From the NCBI GenBank assembly GCA_023411795.1, contig JAEYOK010000005.1, positions 1 to 64,000 of the forward strand: a stretch of 64,000 nucleotides of DNA, in the 5' to 3' direction. Position numbers and translations under genes: made by a program. The first letter of the stretch is position 1; the number at the start of each line of letters is the position of its first letter. The notes under the pieces are model-generated. The model had not been told where the DNA came from. It worked only from the letters and a program-made list of their open reading frames with translations, and did no database searches. Below are positions 53,255-62,043 of this stretch, one piece after another. Source of the stretch: Bacillota bacterium (GTDB taxonomy: Bacteria; Bacillota; Clostridia; DSM-8532).

Positions 53255-53398
53255 TTATTGATGCTTTAACATTCTGACACTGTTGGGCATCTTAGGCTGA
53301 TTAAGCCAATAAACGCAACTTGTGAAATTGCTTAAAAATGCGGCTGAAAATGCCAAGGCTGCAAGAACTTTTCCTAAAAATAAGCCAAAACCCTTCAT
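53255..53398 (-). CDS. agrD: AgrD-like cyclic autoinducer pre-peptide, 47 aa
   Basis: Encodes MKGFGLFLGKVLAALAFSAA, an amphipathic leader, then a core TSCVYWL around Cys28, and a C-terminal tail NQPKMPNSVRMLKHQ. This follows the clostridial AgrD pattern in which a five-residue ring starting at Cys (as in C. perfringens CLWFT) precedes xQPxxP. The predicted ring is C-V-Y-W-L closed as a thiolactone by AgrB. The ATG overlaps the agrB stop by 4 bases (ATGA), and AAGGAG lies about 9 bases upstream. Confidence 0.9.
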   Translation of the reverse strand: MKGFGLFLGKVLAALAFSAAFLSNFTSCVYWLNQPKMPNSVRMLKHQ

Positions 53399-53988
53399 TC
53401 AGATTCACTCCTTTCGTATAATATTAGTGCTAAGATCAATACAAAAGAAACACTTAGCATTACGAGAGCCAATACTGTTGCGATCATCATATATTCGTTA
53501 AAGAATATAGATATTGTGTATATGATACTGAAGTATGAAAGAGCAATAATCCTAGATACAAAGCGAAATTTTATATATTCATCACCCTCAAAAGTCCTGT
53601 TTTTGTGTTCAATAGGGGCAAGTAAAAATATAAGTATCAGGCAAAATCCCGCGGCAACCATGGAAAATATCATGCTGTATTCTACAGGCAAAAAGCAATA
53701 TACTGCCATTGACAGACCATAGATGATTGTAAAATCTATAGCACAGCTTAACTGTGTTTTTGAATGATATCCTCCGCAATATGACCTTAGAAACGCGAAA
53801 CTAAATAAATAGATTAAAGTTTCTATAGTTAAACCTATGATTATACCAATAAAGAGAATCAGAAAGAAGTTTATTACAGTCGAAAACATAGCGAGAAGGC
53901 CGTAAACATATATCTCTCTGTTCTCATCTTTAATAATATTCTTTTCAAGAAGTATATCAGTCAGTCTATCAGAAATCTTCTGCAACAT
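53395..53988 (-). CDS. agrB: AgrB-like membrane peptidase
   Basis: 197 residues with about five or six membrane helices. The catalytic His75 and Cys82 are in RSYCGGYHSKTQLSC, the AgrB signature. AgrB cleaves the AgrD C-terminal tail, forms the thiolactone and helps export the peptide. The ATG at 53988 follows AAGGGGG by about 7 bases. It is the first gene of the agr operon, with a long leader upstream. Confidence 0.95.
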   Translation of the reverse strand: MLQKISDRLTDILLEKNIIKDENREIYVYGLLAMFSTVINFFLILFIGIIIGLTIETLIYLFSFAFLRSYCGGYHSKTQLSCAIDFTIIYGLSMAVYCFLPVEYSMIFSMVAAGFCLILIFLLAPIEHKNRTFEGDEYIKFRFVSRIIALSYFSIIYTISIFFNEYMMIATVLALVMLSVSFVLILALILYERSESE

Positions 53989-54040
53989 AATCGATCCCCC
54001 TTTATATGAAGATTTAATCTTATGAAAATTTAAAGCCTCT

Positions 54041-54079
54041 ATTTAGAAAAGCATTGTATTTGCACAATGCTTTCTAAAT
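54041..54079 (-). promoter_or_regulatory. Long hairpin in the agrB leader
   Basis: ATTTAGAAAAGCATTGT (54041-54057) and ACAATGCTTTCTAAAT (54064-54079) form a 16-bp stem with one bulged base and a 6-base loop. No U-tract follows on the minus strand. It lies about 53 bases before the agrB ATG and could be an RNA stability or control element. Confidence 0.5.
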
Positions 54080-54277
54080 AGTGCTAGAAATGAGCCTTGA
54101 TAATTAGAATCCATAATAAAATACTATGCATATCCAGCGGGGGGGCAGGATAGCTATTTTATCTTCTTCCTTTTATCAATACTATCTACTTTATCCAGGT
54201 ACAGAAGCGGAAGTAGATATTAGCGTAATACTTAGCTCAAAAAGAATATACTACATATTTTTATTTTATTGTTGCTT

Positions 54278-54314
54278 AATGTAATGAATGCAGCTTGAAA
54301 TGTAACGAATGCAG
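54278..54314 (-). promoter_or_regulatory. Candidate AgrA (LytTR) binding site
   Basis: Direct repeat of AATGTAAYGAATGCAG at 54278-54293 and 54299-54314 with a period of exactly 21 bases, two helical turns. On the minus strand the core reads TTCGTTACA / TTCATTACA, resembling LytTR boxes such as the plantaricin TACGTTAAT pair (9 bases, 12-base gap). It lies just beyond the htrA terminator and upstream of agrB. Confidence 0.6.
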
Positions 54315-54343
54315 AAAAACTTATAAAACTTCATAGAAATATG

Positions 54344-54383
54344 CAAAAAAAAGAATAAGTTTGACTACTGTCAAACTTATTCT
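54344..54383 (-). terminator. Intrinsic terminator after htrA
   Basis: AGAATAAGTTTGA (54352-54364) pairs perfectly with TCAAACTTATTCT (54371-54383), plus a C-G pair closing the loop. Eight T residues follow on the minus strand. Confidence 0.92.
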
Positions 54384-54400
54384 AATCTCAAATTATCCCT

Positions 54401-55786
54401 TTATCCTACATCTTCATCAAGAATTACTTCCACCGTCATATACTCGCCTTCACTGGCCTTACCCTCATCGGGCATTCTATATAGCTTAATTGTTACATTA
54501 TCCCCTGCTTTATACTTATTCTTTTCCTTTTCAAGCTCTTCAAAGGATTTGATTGAAACACCATTAAATTCAGTTAGTATGTCTCCGGCTCTTATACCGG
54601 CTTTATAAGCTGCACTAAGAGTTTCAACATCATCGACCAGGATACCTTCGGGGACTCCGTTCCTCTCGGCTATTTCGGCATTAAATCTTGTTTCTACATA
54701 AATGCCAAGTTTCGGTCCACCAGGTACATACCCGTTTTGAATAAGGCTTTCTGCTATTTCTTTTGCATTATTTGAAGGAATCGCAAAGCCTAATCCTTCA
54801 TACCCTGTGCCTCCTATTTTTGAGGTATTAATTCCTATTACTTTACCTTCGGAATTTAAAAGAGCTCCTCCGCTATTACCGGGATTTATAGAGGCATCAG
54901 TCTGGAGTAGCTTCAGGACCGTACCGTCACTAAATTCTAATGTTCGGTTTAGACCGCTAATTATTCCTGAAGTAACCGAGCCCATAAACTCCAAACCTGC
55001 CGGATTACCTATTGCTATAGCCTTTTGCCCTACCTTTACCTCATCTGAGTTACCAAATTCAGCAGCGGGAAGCTCGGAAGCATTAATCTTCAAAATAGCT
55101 AAATCTGTATCTGCATCTCTGCCTATTACTTTTGCCTCATATGGGTCATCAACCTGATTTGGAAGAATAACCTCAATTTTTGCATTTTGAGCAATAGTGT
55201 TTCCACTGGATTTGGCCATGGCATTTTCGATTACATGGTTGTTCGTAATGATATATCCGTCGCTTCTGTAAATAATACCTGAACCCTGTCCCTGACTTTC
55301 ACTCGAACCAAAAAATCTATCATTGATTACATAGGTTACATTTATTCCTACTATTGAGGCACTCACTTTTTCTGCTACAACGGTTTCGGCCGATGTTGTC
55401 TCGTCTTTTATTTCTATTTGTCTGACCTCGTTTACCAAGGCGTTATTGTTATTCCCATTCCCCGTATAATTTTTGGGAATCCCGTAGGTGAAATATGCCC
55501 CTACTATTCCTCCTGTCAGCAGTGAGCTGATGAGAGCAACAATAAGCATAGGAGCGACAAGTCCCTTCATCTTTCCTTTTGCCGGTTTCTTATAGCTTTC
55601 ATTATAGAACTTTGCCGTCTTAAGCTCATCATATTGATCATCATATGATTTTTGGGACGTATAGTTACTTTCATTCTGGTAATAATTATTTGTATAGCCC
55701 CAACTGTTATCTTCCTTGTTTTGATTTAATTCGTTATTTTGGTTCAATTCATTGTTTTGATTTAATTCATTATTATTATCTTCCAT
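54401..55786 (-). CDS. htrA: HtrA/DegP-like membrane-anchored serine protease
   Basis: About 461 residues. A cytoplasmic Asn-rich N-terminus with three NELNQN units (18-base tandem repeat at about 55717-55770), one membrane helix (LVAPMLIVALISSLLTGGIVG), a trypsin-like domain with the triad His in ITNNHVIENA, Asp in RDADTDLAILKI and Ser in NPGNSGGALLN, then one PDZ domain (about 370-455). It degrades misfolded exported proteins. The ATG at 55786 follows AAAGGAG. It is the last gene of a regulator-kinase-htrA operon, so envelope-stress control is likely. Confidence 0.94.
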   Translation of the reverse strand: MEDNNNELNQNNELNQNNELNQNKEDNSWGYTNNYYQNESNYTSQKSYDDQYDELKTAKFYNESYKKPAKGKMKGLVAPMLIVALISSLLTGGIVGAYFTYGIPKNYTGNGNNNNALVNEVRQIEIKDETTSAETVVAEKVSASIVGINVTYVINDRFFGSSESQGQGSGIIYRSDGYIITNNHVIENAMAKSSGNTIAQNAKIEVILPNQVDDPYEAKVIGRDADTDLAILKINASELPAAEFGNSDEVKVGQKAIAIGNPAGLEFMGSVTSGIISGLNRTLEFSDGTVLKLLQTDASINPGNSGGALLNSEGKVIGINTSKIGGTGYEGLGFAIPSNNAKEIAESLIQNGYVPGGPKLGIYVETRFNAEIAERNGVPEGILVDDVETLSAAYKAGIRAGDILTEFNGVSIKSFEELEKEKNKYKAGDNVTIKLYRMPDEGKASEGEYMTVEVILDEDVG

Positions 55787-55869
55787 GATACCTGCTCCTT
55801 TCATAAAAATCTCTGACAGGTATAATTATATCCATCAATTTTGACATAGGTGTGAATAAAATGTTAACT

Positions 55870-57351
55870 TTAGTATGACCCGGAATCCGAGCCTCTACAC
55901 AGGGTAAAAATGAAACGAGAACCATGTCCTTCTTCACTTTCCACCTTAATTGTTTCATTATGTGTGATTAATATATTTCTGACTATTGCCAGACCCAGGC
56001 CCATACCTGCACGATCAGAGCTTCTGGATTTATCTGTCTTGTAAAATCTTTCGAAAATATTTGACTGCTCTTCTTTTGGGATCCCCTTTCCATTGTCTTC
56101 AACAACAATAACGGCTTTATCCTTAACTACATAAGTTTTTACGCCTATCTTTCCATCTTGTGGAGTAAATTTAACCGCGTTGTGAAGAAGGTTTATCAGA
56201 ACCCTTTGAATAGAGTCCCTGTCAGCATATACAAATAATCTTTCAGTTTCAAAATCTGCTGTGAAGTCAAGATTTTTTTCTATAAACAATTGCTGCAGGC
56301 TAATGACACAACGCCGCACCATCTCGTTTATGTCAAAGCTGGTCATTTTCAAATCAACTTCACCCGCCTGCATTTTCGCAAGATCCAGTAAATCATTAAC
56401 TAAATCCTGCATCCTACGGGCTTCATCTCTTACTATAGTAAGATAGTATTCGTGCTTTTCAATTGGAATTACCCCATCTAAAATTCCATCAACAAAACCT
56501 TTTATTGTGGTTATAGGTGTTCTTAGCTCATGGCTGACATTTCCGATAAAATCACGCCTCATTTTTTCTAAGTTTTCTAGAGCCACAACCATATCGTTAA
56601 AGCTACCCGCCAACTCGGAGATTTCGTCACGTCCTCTTACATTTATTCTTTGGGAAAACTCGCCTGACGCAACTCTTCTGGCAGCATTTTTTATTTGGTT
56701 AATAGGCTTCATAATGCGCCTGGTTAATAGCCATATTAATACTAATGATGCTATCCCACCTATAAGACAGGAGATAATAAATATAACAATAATGGAGGAT
56801 TTAAGGTTGATGATATCCGGCACCTGTGAATGAATCAGTACAAATCCGCCGACTTCCATATTATACGGCGGAATGTTTTTTATACTAAAATGCTGCTTAT
56901 ATGTGACCCAATCCACGCCGGTGTTTTTAAACAAGCCAAAATAATCTCCTACCTCATATTCACTACTTAGAACTGAATATTGACGCTCGTCTGGAAGTTG
57001 ATACAGGCCATCATCGGTTAATTCCAGATTATCATATAAATAACCGGGAATATCCGAATAGAAAACAATAGCTCCATCATCACTAACCACCCAGACAAGC
57101 GAATCTGAATTATTTGCAAGGGCTTGTATGAAGCTTTTAAAAAAATATGCATCACTCATTGTATCGCTTTTAAGAGAAGTCTCCAAAGATGTTATGACCT
57201 TTTCAGAAATAACCTGAAGCTGTTCTGCTTTTTGATCTGTTACCATGTTGGTGAGGTTATAGTTCATAATGATACCCGTCAATACAAAACTAATGACAAG
57301 AACAGATATCACCAGAGTAAACACCTTACCAAACATTGTTTTTAACATCAT
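55870..57351 (-). CDS. Sensor histidine kinase with HAMP domain
   Basis: About 493 residues. Two membrane helices (about 10-32 and 190-212) flank an extracytoplasmic sensor domain. The HAMP domain (RRIMKPINQIKNAARRVASG) precedes the HisKA His in FIGNVSHELRTPITTIKG. The HATPase has LLHNAVKFTPQDG and GMGLGLAIVRNI. This is the CssS/PhoR layout. The regulator gene upstream and htrA downstream suggest it senses envelope or secretion stress. The ATG at 57351 has GGGTGG upstream; the next Met is also possible. Confidence 0.92.
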   Translation of the reverse strand: MMLKTMFGKVFTLVISVLVISFVLTGIIMNYNLTNMVTDQKAEQLQVISEKVITSLETSLKSDTMSDAYFFKSFIQALANNSDSLVWVVSDDGAIVFYSDIPGYLYDNLELTDDGLYQLPDERQYSVLSSEYEVGDYFGLFKNTGVDWVTYKQHFSIKNIPPYNMEVGGFVLIHSQVPDIINLKSSIIVIFIISCLIGGIASLVLIWLLTRRIMKPINQIKNAARRVASGEFSQRINVRGRDEISELAGSFNDMVVALENLEKMRRDFIGNVSHELRTPITTIKGFVDGILDGVIPIEKHEYYLTIVRDEARRMQDLVNDLLDLAKMQAGEVDLKMTSFDINEMVRRCVISLQQLFIEKNLDFTADFETERLFVYADRDSIQRVLINLLHNAVKFTPQDGKIGVKTYVVKDKAVIVVEDNGKGIPKEEQSNIFERFYKTDKSRSSDRAGMGLGLAIVRNILITHNETIKVESEEGHGSRFIFTLCRGSDSGSY

Positions 57352-57387
57352 ATGTTTATAACCCACCCTGCACAAAACGGCATTCTT

Positions 57388-58077
57388 TCAGCCTTTAAAC
57401 TCGAATTTATAACCGACTCCCCACACTGTTTTGATCTGCCATTTATATTCGCTAAGCTCAAATTTGTCCCTCAGCCTCTTTATATGGACATCCACAGTCC
57501 TTGTGTCTCCATAAAAGTCAAATCCCCAAACATTCTCCAAAAGCTGCTCTCTGGTATAGACCTTATTGGGATTGGATGCTAGGAAAAATAATAATTCCAG
57601 CTCCTTTGGAGGAAGTTCAATATCATTACCGCTAAGTTTTACGGTATAGTTGGATTTGTTAATAACAAGCCCCGGAAAGATAATTTGTTCGGGAACTTCT
57701 TCCTGCCTGTCATATCTTCTTAGTACTGCTCTGATACGGGCTATCAATTCCTTGGGTTCGAAGGGCTTCACCATATAGTCATCTGCCCCCAGCTCAAGAC
57801 CCAAAACCTTGTTAAAGGTTTCATCCTTTGCAGAAAGCATGATAATCGGGATAGAACTTAATTTTCGAATCTCCCTGCAAACTTCCCAGCCATCCATCCC
57901 TGGTAGCATTATATCAAGAATCACTATGTCCGGAGCTTTATCCTTAAAGACCTCGACAGCTTTTTTCCCGTCATAGCATACCGTTACCTGAAAGTTTTCC
58001 TTTTCAAGATAAATCCGCTGAAGCTCGCAAATATTGATATCATCGTCTACAACCATAACATGCGCTCTTGCGTTCAT
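57388..58077 (-). CDS. OmpR/PhoB-family response regulator
   Basis: 229 residues. The receiver has VVDDDINICELQR, phospho-Asp in DIVILDIMLPGMDG and Lys in YMVKPFEPKEL. The C-terminal winged helix has LPPKELELLFFLASNPNKV and GDTRTVDVHIKRLRDKFE. AGGGTG precedes the ATG by 5 bases. It is first in the operon with the HAMP kinase and htrA; the likely target is this operon itself. Confidence 0.95.
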   Translation of the reverse strand: MNARAHVMVVDDDINICELQRIYLEKENFQVTVCYDGKKAVEVFKDKAPDIVILDIMLPGMDGWEVCREIRKLSSIPIIMLSAKDETFNKVLGLELGADDYMVKPFEPKELIARIRAVLRRYDRQEEVPEQIIFPGLVINKSNYTVKLSGNDIELPPKELELLFFLASNPNKVYTREQLLENVWGFDFYGDTRTVDVHIKRLRDKFELSEYKWQIKTVWGVGYKFEFKG

Positions 58078-58232
58078 TGCTACACCCTATCTTTCCCAAT
58101 TTATAAGTATAACGTTTATATTTCTATTCTACCTCAATTTATAAATGTCAATCTATATTTTACATCATTATCACTTAAGATGCTTGATAATTCAAGTTGA
58201 TAAGATGAATAGGGCGTAAACTTTCTGTTAAT

Positions 58233-58292
58233 TTTTTAGACACGGGGACGGTTCTCTTGTCTAGACAAGAGAACCGTCCCCGTGTCTAAAAA
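58233..58292. repeat. Perfect palindrome of the GGGGACGGTT repeat family
   Basis: Two head-to-head copies, each starting with TTAGACACGGGGACGG and ending CTCTTGTCT, give 30-base arms with no loop (centre between 58262 and 58263). It lies directly after the purine permease terminator in the transcription sense. It is the cleanest member of the family in the window. Confidence 0.95.
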
Positions 58293-58321
58293 GGCTGTCT
58301 CTTTTCATCGAGACAGCCTTT
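58289..58321 (-). terminator. Terminator of the NCS2 permease gene
   Basis: AAAGGCTGTCTC and GAGACAGCCTTT flank an 8-base loop; on the minus strand TTTTTAG follows. The T-tract merges into the adjacent repeat palindrome. Confidence 0.85.
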
Positions 58322-58351
58322 AAATAGATTCCTCTTTATTTTAATAATGAT

Positions 58352-59728
58352 TTATTTAGGTAGGGCGGTTATAACAAAGTTTAATACAAACAACAGAGTA
58401 GTTATATACATAATAGGATGTACTTCTTTGAATTTGCCCTTGAATACCTTAATAAGAACATAGAATATAAATCCAACTGCTATACCATTTGTGATTCCGC
58501 CGAGAAATGGCATACCCACAGCTGCGAAGAATGCGGGTGCCGATTCATCAAAGTTACCCCATTCAATCTTGCCGAAAGAATCCATCATAAGTATACCTAC
58601 AATAATCAAGGCAGGTGCTGTAGCGGCTCCGGGAACAATGCCTGCAATAGGTGCAAAAACAAGACAAATCAGGAACATTATCGCAGTGAACACTGAGGTT
58701 AGACCGGTTTTTCCGCCTGCTCCGATACCAGCGGCACTTTCGACATAGGTGGTTGTATTGGATGTTCCTAACAATGCACCAATTGAGGTAGCAGTAGCAT
58801 CAGCAAAAAGTGCTTTGTCCATCTTGGATTTAAAGCCTTTACCGCTGAACAGCTCTGTTTCGTCCTTCTCATCGAAGATTCCGCTCTTTCGGCCTGTTCC
58901 TATAAAGGTTCCGATAGTATCAAAGGTATCTGAAAGGCTGAAAGCAAAAATCGTTGTAATAACTAAAAGGAGCTTTGAAGGATCATTAAAAAGGCCGGCA
59001 ATATCAAGAGCCAGGAAGGTCTGTGAAATATCAGAGACCTTATAAGATGAAGCTCCTAGAACTGTTAATCCCATAGGAATTCCTATCAAAGTGGTGGCTA
59101 TAATTCCAATCAGGATTGCGCCTTTAACTTTCAGTACCATAAGAACTGTAATTATAACCAAACCTATTAAAGCTAATTGGGAGTGAGGATGTGTAAAGAG
59201 AGTAAGAGTTTGCCCGAAAATATCCTGCCCGGCAACATTATTATCAGGATAAAATGAAACAAATCCCGCATTCTTAAATCCAATGTAGGCTATAAACAGA
59301 CCGATACCACCGCTAATGGCATACTGAAGCGATTTGGGGATAGCTTTGATAATCATTTTTCTGATTTGGGTAACTGTTATTAGGATATTGATAATACCAC
59401 AGATGAAAACCATTGCCAAAGCCTGCTGCCATGTGAACCCGCTATTCATTGTAACAAACGTTACAAACAGCGCATTTAGCCCCATACCGGGTGCCTGGGC
59501 ATAAGGAACGTTGGCAACAAGGCCCATTATCAAGGTTCCGATAACGGCGGCCAAAATAGTTGCCACATATACTCCGCCCGCAGGCATTCCATTTGCTCCA
59601 CTCAGTATAAGCGGATTGACAAAGAGGATATAGGCCATTGTAACGAATGTTGTGATACCCGCGATTGCCTCAGTTCTGACATTAGTACCATTCTTCTTGA
59701 GCTGGAATTGTTTCTCAAAAAACTCCAT
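58352..59728 (-). CDS. NCS2-family purine permease (guanine/hypoxanthine type)
   Basis: About 458 residues, 12-14 membrane helices. Family markers are AGITTFVTMAYILFVNP, the NAT/NCS2 segment APGMGLNALFVTF, and SDTFDTIGTFIGTG. It imports purine bases with protons; the AzgA/PbuG subfamily is likeliest. The ATG at 59728 follows AGGAGGG by 7 bases. A promoter TTGATT-N16-TAAAAT lies at 59782-59809. No purine riboswitch was found in the short leader. Confidence 0.93.
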   Translation of the reverse strand: MEFFEKQFQLKKNGTNVRTEAIAGITTFVTMAYILFVNPLILSGANGMPAGGVYVATILAAVIGTLIMGLVANVPYAQAPGMGLNALFVTFVTMNSGFTWQQALAMVFICGIINILITVTQIRKMIIKAIPKSLQYAISGGIGLFIAYIGFKNAGFVSFYPDNNVAGQDIFGQTLTLFTHPHSQLALIGLVIITVLMVLKVKGAILIGIIATTLIGIPMGLTVLGASSYKVSDISQTFLALDIAGLFNDPSKLLLVITTIFAFSLSDTFDTIGTFIGTGRKSGIFDEKDETELFSGKGFKSKMDKALFADATATSIGALLGTSNTTTYVESAAGIGAGGKTGLTSVFTAIMFLICLVFAPIAGIVPGAATAPALIIVGILMMDSFGKIEWGNFDESAPAFFAAVGMPFLGGITNGIAVGFIFYVLIKVFKGKFKEVHPIMYITTLLFVLNFVITALPK

Positions 59729-59781
59729 TTGTTTTCCCTCCTGCAAAAAATAACAAGAAAAATATCAAAAATCATAGAACA

Positions 59782-59809
59782 ATTTTATCATACAATATTT
59801 CATAATCAA
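59782..59809 (-). promoter_or_regulatory. Candidate promoter of the NCS2 permease
   Basis: TTGATT (59804-59809), 16 bases, TAAAAT (59782-59787) on the minus strand. Confidence 0.5.
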
Positions 59810-59813
59810 GGGG

Positions 59814-60647
59814 TTAGTTATATAGTAACCCTACAACTTTCTCCAATATTTTGCCGGGTAATATTTTTTTCATTAAAAGAATCGTTTTATATTGAAGACC
59901 GACCGTTGTACGTACAGGAGGAATTCTCCTTTTAATCATTTTATAAATAACTCCGGCTACTGCCTCCGGAGAAGCACCGTTTTGTTCATCCTTTTCCATC
60001 CTTGCTAGGGATTTTGTGAACTTCTCGTAATATGGTGATTCTTTAGTTGCTCTTTGAGCTATTATCCTGCTTTTTGTAAATCCGGTCTTAGTGTCACCCG
60101 GTTCAACAAGGCATACCTTTATACCAAATGGTGCAACCTCATATCTGAGGGCCTCAATCAAGCCTTCAACGGCAAATTTACTGGAGCTGTAATGAGCCTG
60201 GTATGGAATTGATATTACTCCGGCTACCGAACTTATAGCAATGATTCTCCCATAGCCCTGGTCTCTCATTATTGGAAGCATTGCTTTAATGACACGAAGT
60301 GTACCAAAAAAGTTAATGTCAAACTGAGTATAAGCTTCTTCAATTGAAACATCTTCAACAGAACCGGCCACTCCTGTTCCGGCATTACTCACTAAAACAT
60401 CCACATGTCCTTCTTTTAAGATAACCAAATTTATTGCGTTTTCAATAGAGGCTTCATCTGTTACATCCATGGATATCATTCGGAAAAACCCACCTGTAGT
60501 TAAATCGGAACCGATATTTTCCTCGGAACTCCCAGATACTTTCCTTGATGTTCCATATACATGAAAGCCTTTCATCATGAGATACTCGGCTGCAGATTTC
60601 CCTATACCTGAAGATGCTCCTGTTATAAGAACCACATTATTTCCCAT
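59814..60647 (-). CDS. Short-chain dehydrogenase/reductase
   Basis: 277 residues, a classical SDR. The NAD(P)-binding motif is ITGASSGIGKSAA, followed by SNAGTG and the catalytic Ser...YSSSK in ISSVAGVISIPYQAHYSSSK. A hydrophobic C-terminal tail (TTVGLQYKTILLMKKILPG) suggests membrane association, as in 3-ketosphinganine reductases and retinol-dehydrogenase-like SDRs. It is divergent from the serine-palmitoyltransferase-like gene, which would make the 3-keto product such an enzyme reduces. This pairing is inference. Promoter at 60678-60706. Confidence 0.85.
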   Translation of the reverse strand: MGNNVVLITGASSGIGKSAAEYLMMKGFHVYGTSRKVSGSSEENIGSDLTTGGFFRMISMDVTDEASIENAINLVILKEGHVDVLVSNAGTGVAGSVEDVSIEEAYTQFDINFFGTLRVIKAMLPIMRDQGYGRIIAISSVAGVISIPYQAHYSSSKFAVEGLIEALRYEVAPFGIKVCLVEPGDTKTGFTKSRIIAQRATKESPYYEKFTKSLARMEKDEQNGASPEAVAGVIYKMIKRRIPPVRTTVGLQYKTILLMKKILPGKILEKVVGLLYN

Positions 60648-60677
60648 AAATCCACCAACTTTTAGTTTATTTATTTC

Positions 60678-60706
60678 ATTGTAATATAAAAAGCTTATTC
60701 TGACAA
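60678..60706 (-). promoter_or_regulatory. Sigma-A promoter of the SDR gene
   Basis: TTGTCA (60701-60706), 17 bases, TACAAT (60678-60683) on the minus strand. Confidence 0.6.
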
Positions 60707-60857
60707 AAGGTCTTTAACACTTCATAAATCTAAATAATACTGGATATTTAAGATTATTGTGATACAATAAAGTAGAATATTATGATGCTGGTACTATAAT
60801 CAGGTCATAAATATCGGAATCATAAATATTATTTCCTGAAAAAAGGGAGATGTCGCA

Positions 60858-62030
60858 ATGGATCTTTTTAAAAAATGTTATGAATTCACACAAGTAAAGG
60901 AAGCTGTAGAGGCAGGGATTTATCCCTATTTTCATGCTCTTCAGTCAGGTCAGGACACAGTTGTTTCAATGGAAGGTCACAGAACCATAATGATTGGTTC
61001 TAATAACTATCTAGGTTTGACCTCTGATCCCAGAGTTAAAGAAGCAGCCATAAAGGCTGTAGAAACTTACGGTTCAGGATGCAGTGGTTCAAGGTTTTTA
61101 AATGGGACTCTGGAGTTACACCTTGAACTGGAAAACCAATTGGCTGAATTTCTCAGGAAGGATGCTTGCATTACATTTAGTACAGGTTTCCAGTCCAACC
61201 TGGGTATTATTTCCGCAATAGCGGGACGCAATGATGTCATTCTTTGCGACAAAGAGAATCATGCTAGTATATATGATGCTTGCAGATTGAGCTACGCTAC
61301 TATGATACGATATAAGCACAGTGATATGGATGATCTGGAGAAAGCCTTACTGGATGTTCCTGAATCAAAAGGCGCACTAATCGTTACTGACGGAGTCTTC
61401 AGTATGGGCGGAGAAATATGTAACCTTCCAAAAATAGTCGAGTTAGCACGTAAATACGGTGCCCGCGTCATGGTTGATGATGCTCATGGTCTTGGAGTAT
61501 TAGGTGCTAATGGCCGTGGTACCGCAGAACACTTCGGCCTTGAAGATGAAGTGGATATAATTATGGGAACCTTTTCAAAATCCCTTGCCAGCTTAGGCGG
61601 ATACATGGTTGCCAGTGAGGAAGTAATAACTTATGTTAAGCACACATCCCGTCCATTTATTTTCAGCGCGTCTATTCCTCCGGCTAATGCGGCTGCCGCT
61701 CTTTGCGCCTTGAATATCCTTAAGAAAGAACCTGAGCGTGTAAAGAGTCTTAAAGATATATCCGACTATATGCGTAGTCTGTTACTTAAGAGAAACATTC
61801 CCATTAAATTAACTGAAACGCCTATTATTCCGGTTATGACCTATGATGACACCAGAACCTTTATAATTTGCAAGGAGCTCTTAAAAGAGGGTGTTTATGT
61901 TAACCCTGTTATTTCTCCTGCAGTACCTCAAGGCTTTAGTATGATCAGAACCAGCTACACCGCAACCCATACCCGTGAGTTGATGGATGAAGCCGCAGAT
62001 ATGTTCGAGAAAGTCTTTTCAAAGTTTTAA
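60858..62030 (+). CDS. Alpha-oxoamine synthase, serine palmitoyltransferase-like
   Basis: 390 residues, PLP fold type I. The PLP lysine is in GTFSKSLASLGG and the Asp/His pair in VDDAHGLGVLG. The N-terminal part (YPYFHALQSGQDTVV, SNNYLGLTSDPRV, GSGCSGSRFLNGTLELH) resembles bacterial serine palmitoyltransferases more than BioF or Kbl, as I recall those families. It would condense serine with an acyl-CoA or acyl-ACP to a 3-keto long-chain base. BioF or Kbl remain alternatives. AAAGGGAG precedes the ATG. No other biotin or threonine genes are nearby. Confidence 0.75.
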   Translation: MDLFKKCYEFTQVKEAVEAGIYPYFHALQSGQDTVVSMEGHRTIMIGSNNYLGLTSDPRVKEAAIKAVETYGSGCSGSRFLNGTLELHLELENQLAEFLRKDACITFSTGFQSNLGIISAIAGRNDVILCDKENHASIYDACRLSYATMIRYKHSDMDDLEKALLDVPESKGALIVTDGVFSMGGEICNLPKIVELARKYGARVMVDDAHGLGVLGANGRGTAEHFGLEDEVDIIMGTFSKSLASLGGYMVASEEVITYVKHTSRPFIFSASIPPANAAAALCALNILKKEPERVKSLKDISDYMRSLLLKRNIPIKLTETPIIPVMTYDDTRTFIICKELLKEGVYVNPVISPAVPQGFSMIRTSYTATHTRELMDEAADMFEKVFSKF

Positions 62031-62043
62031 TTATGAAAACACA

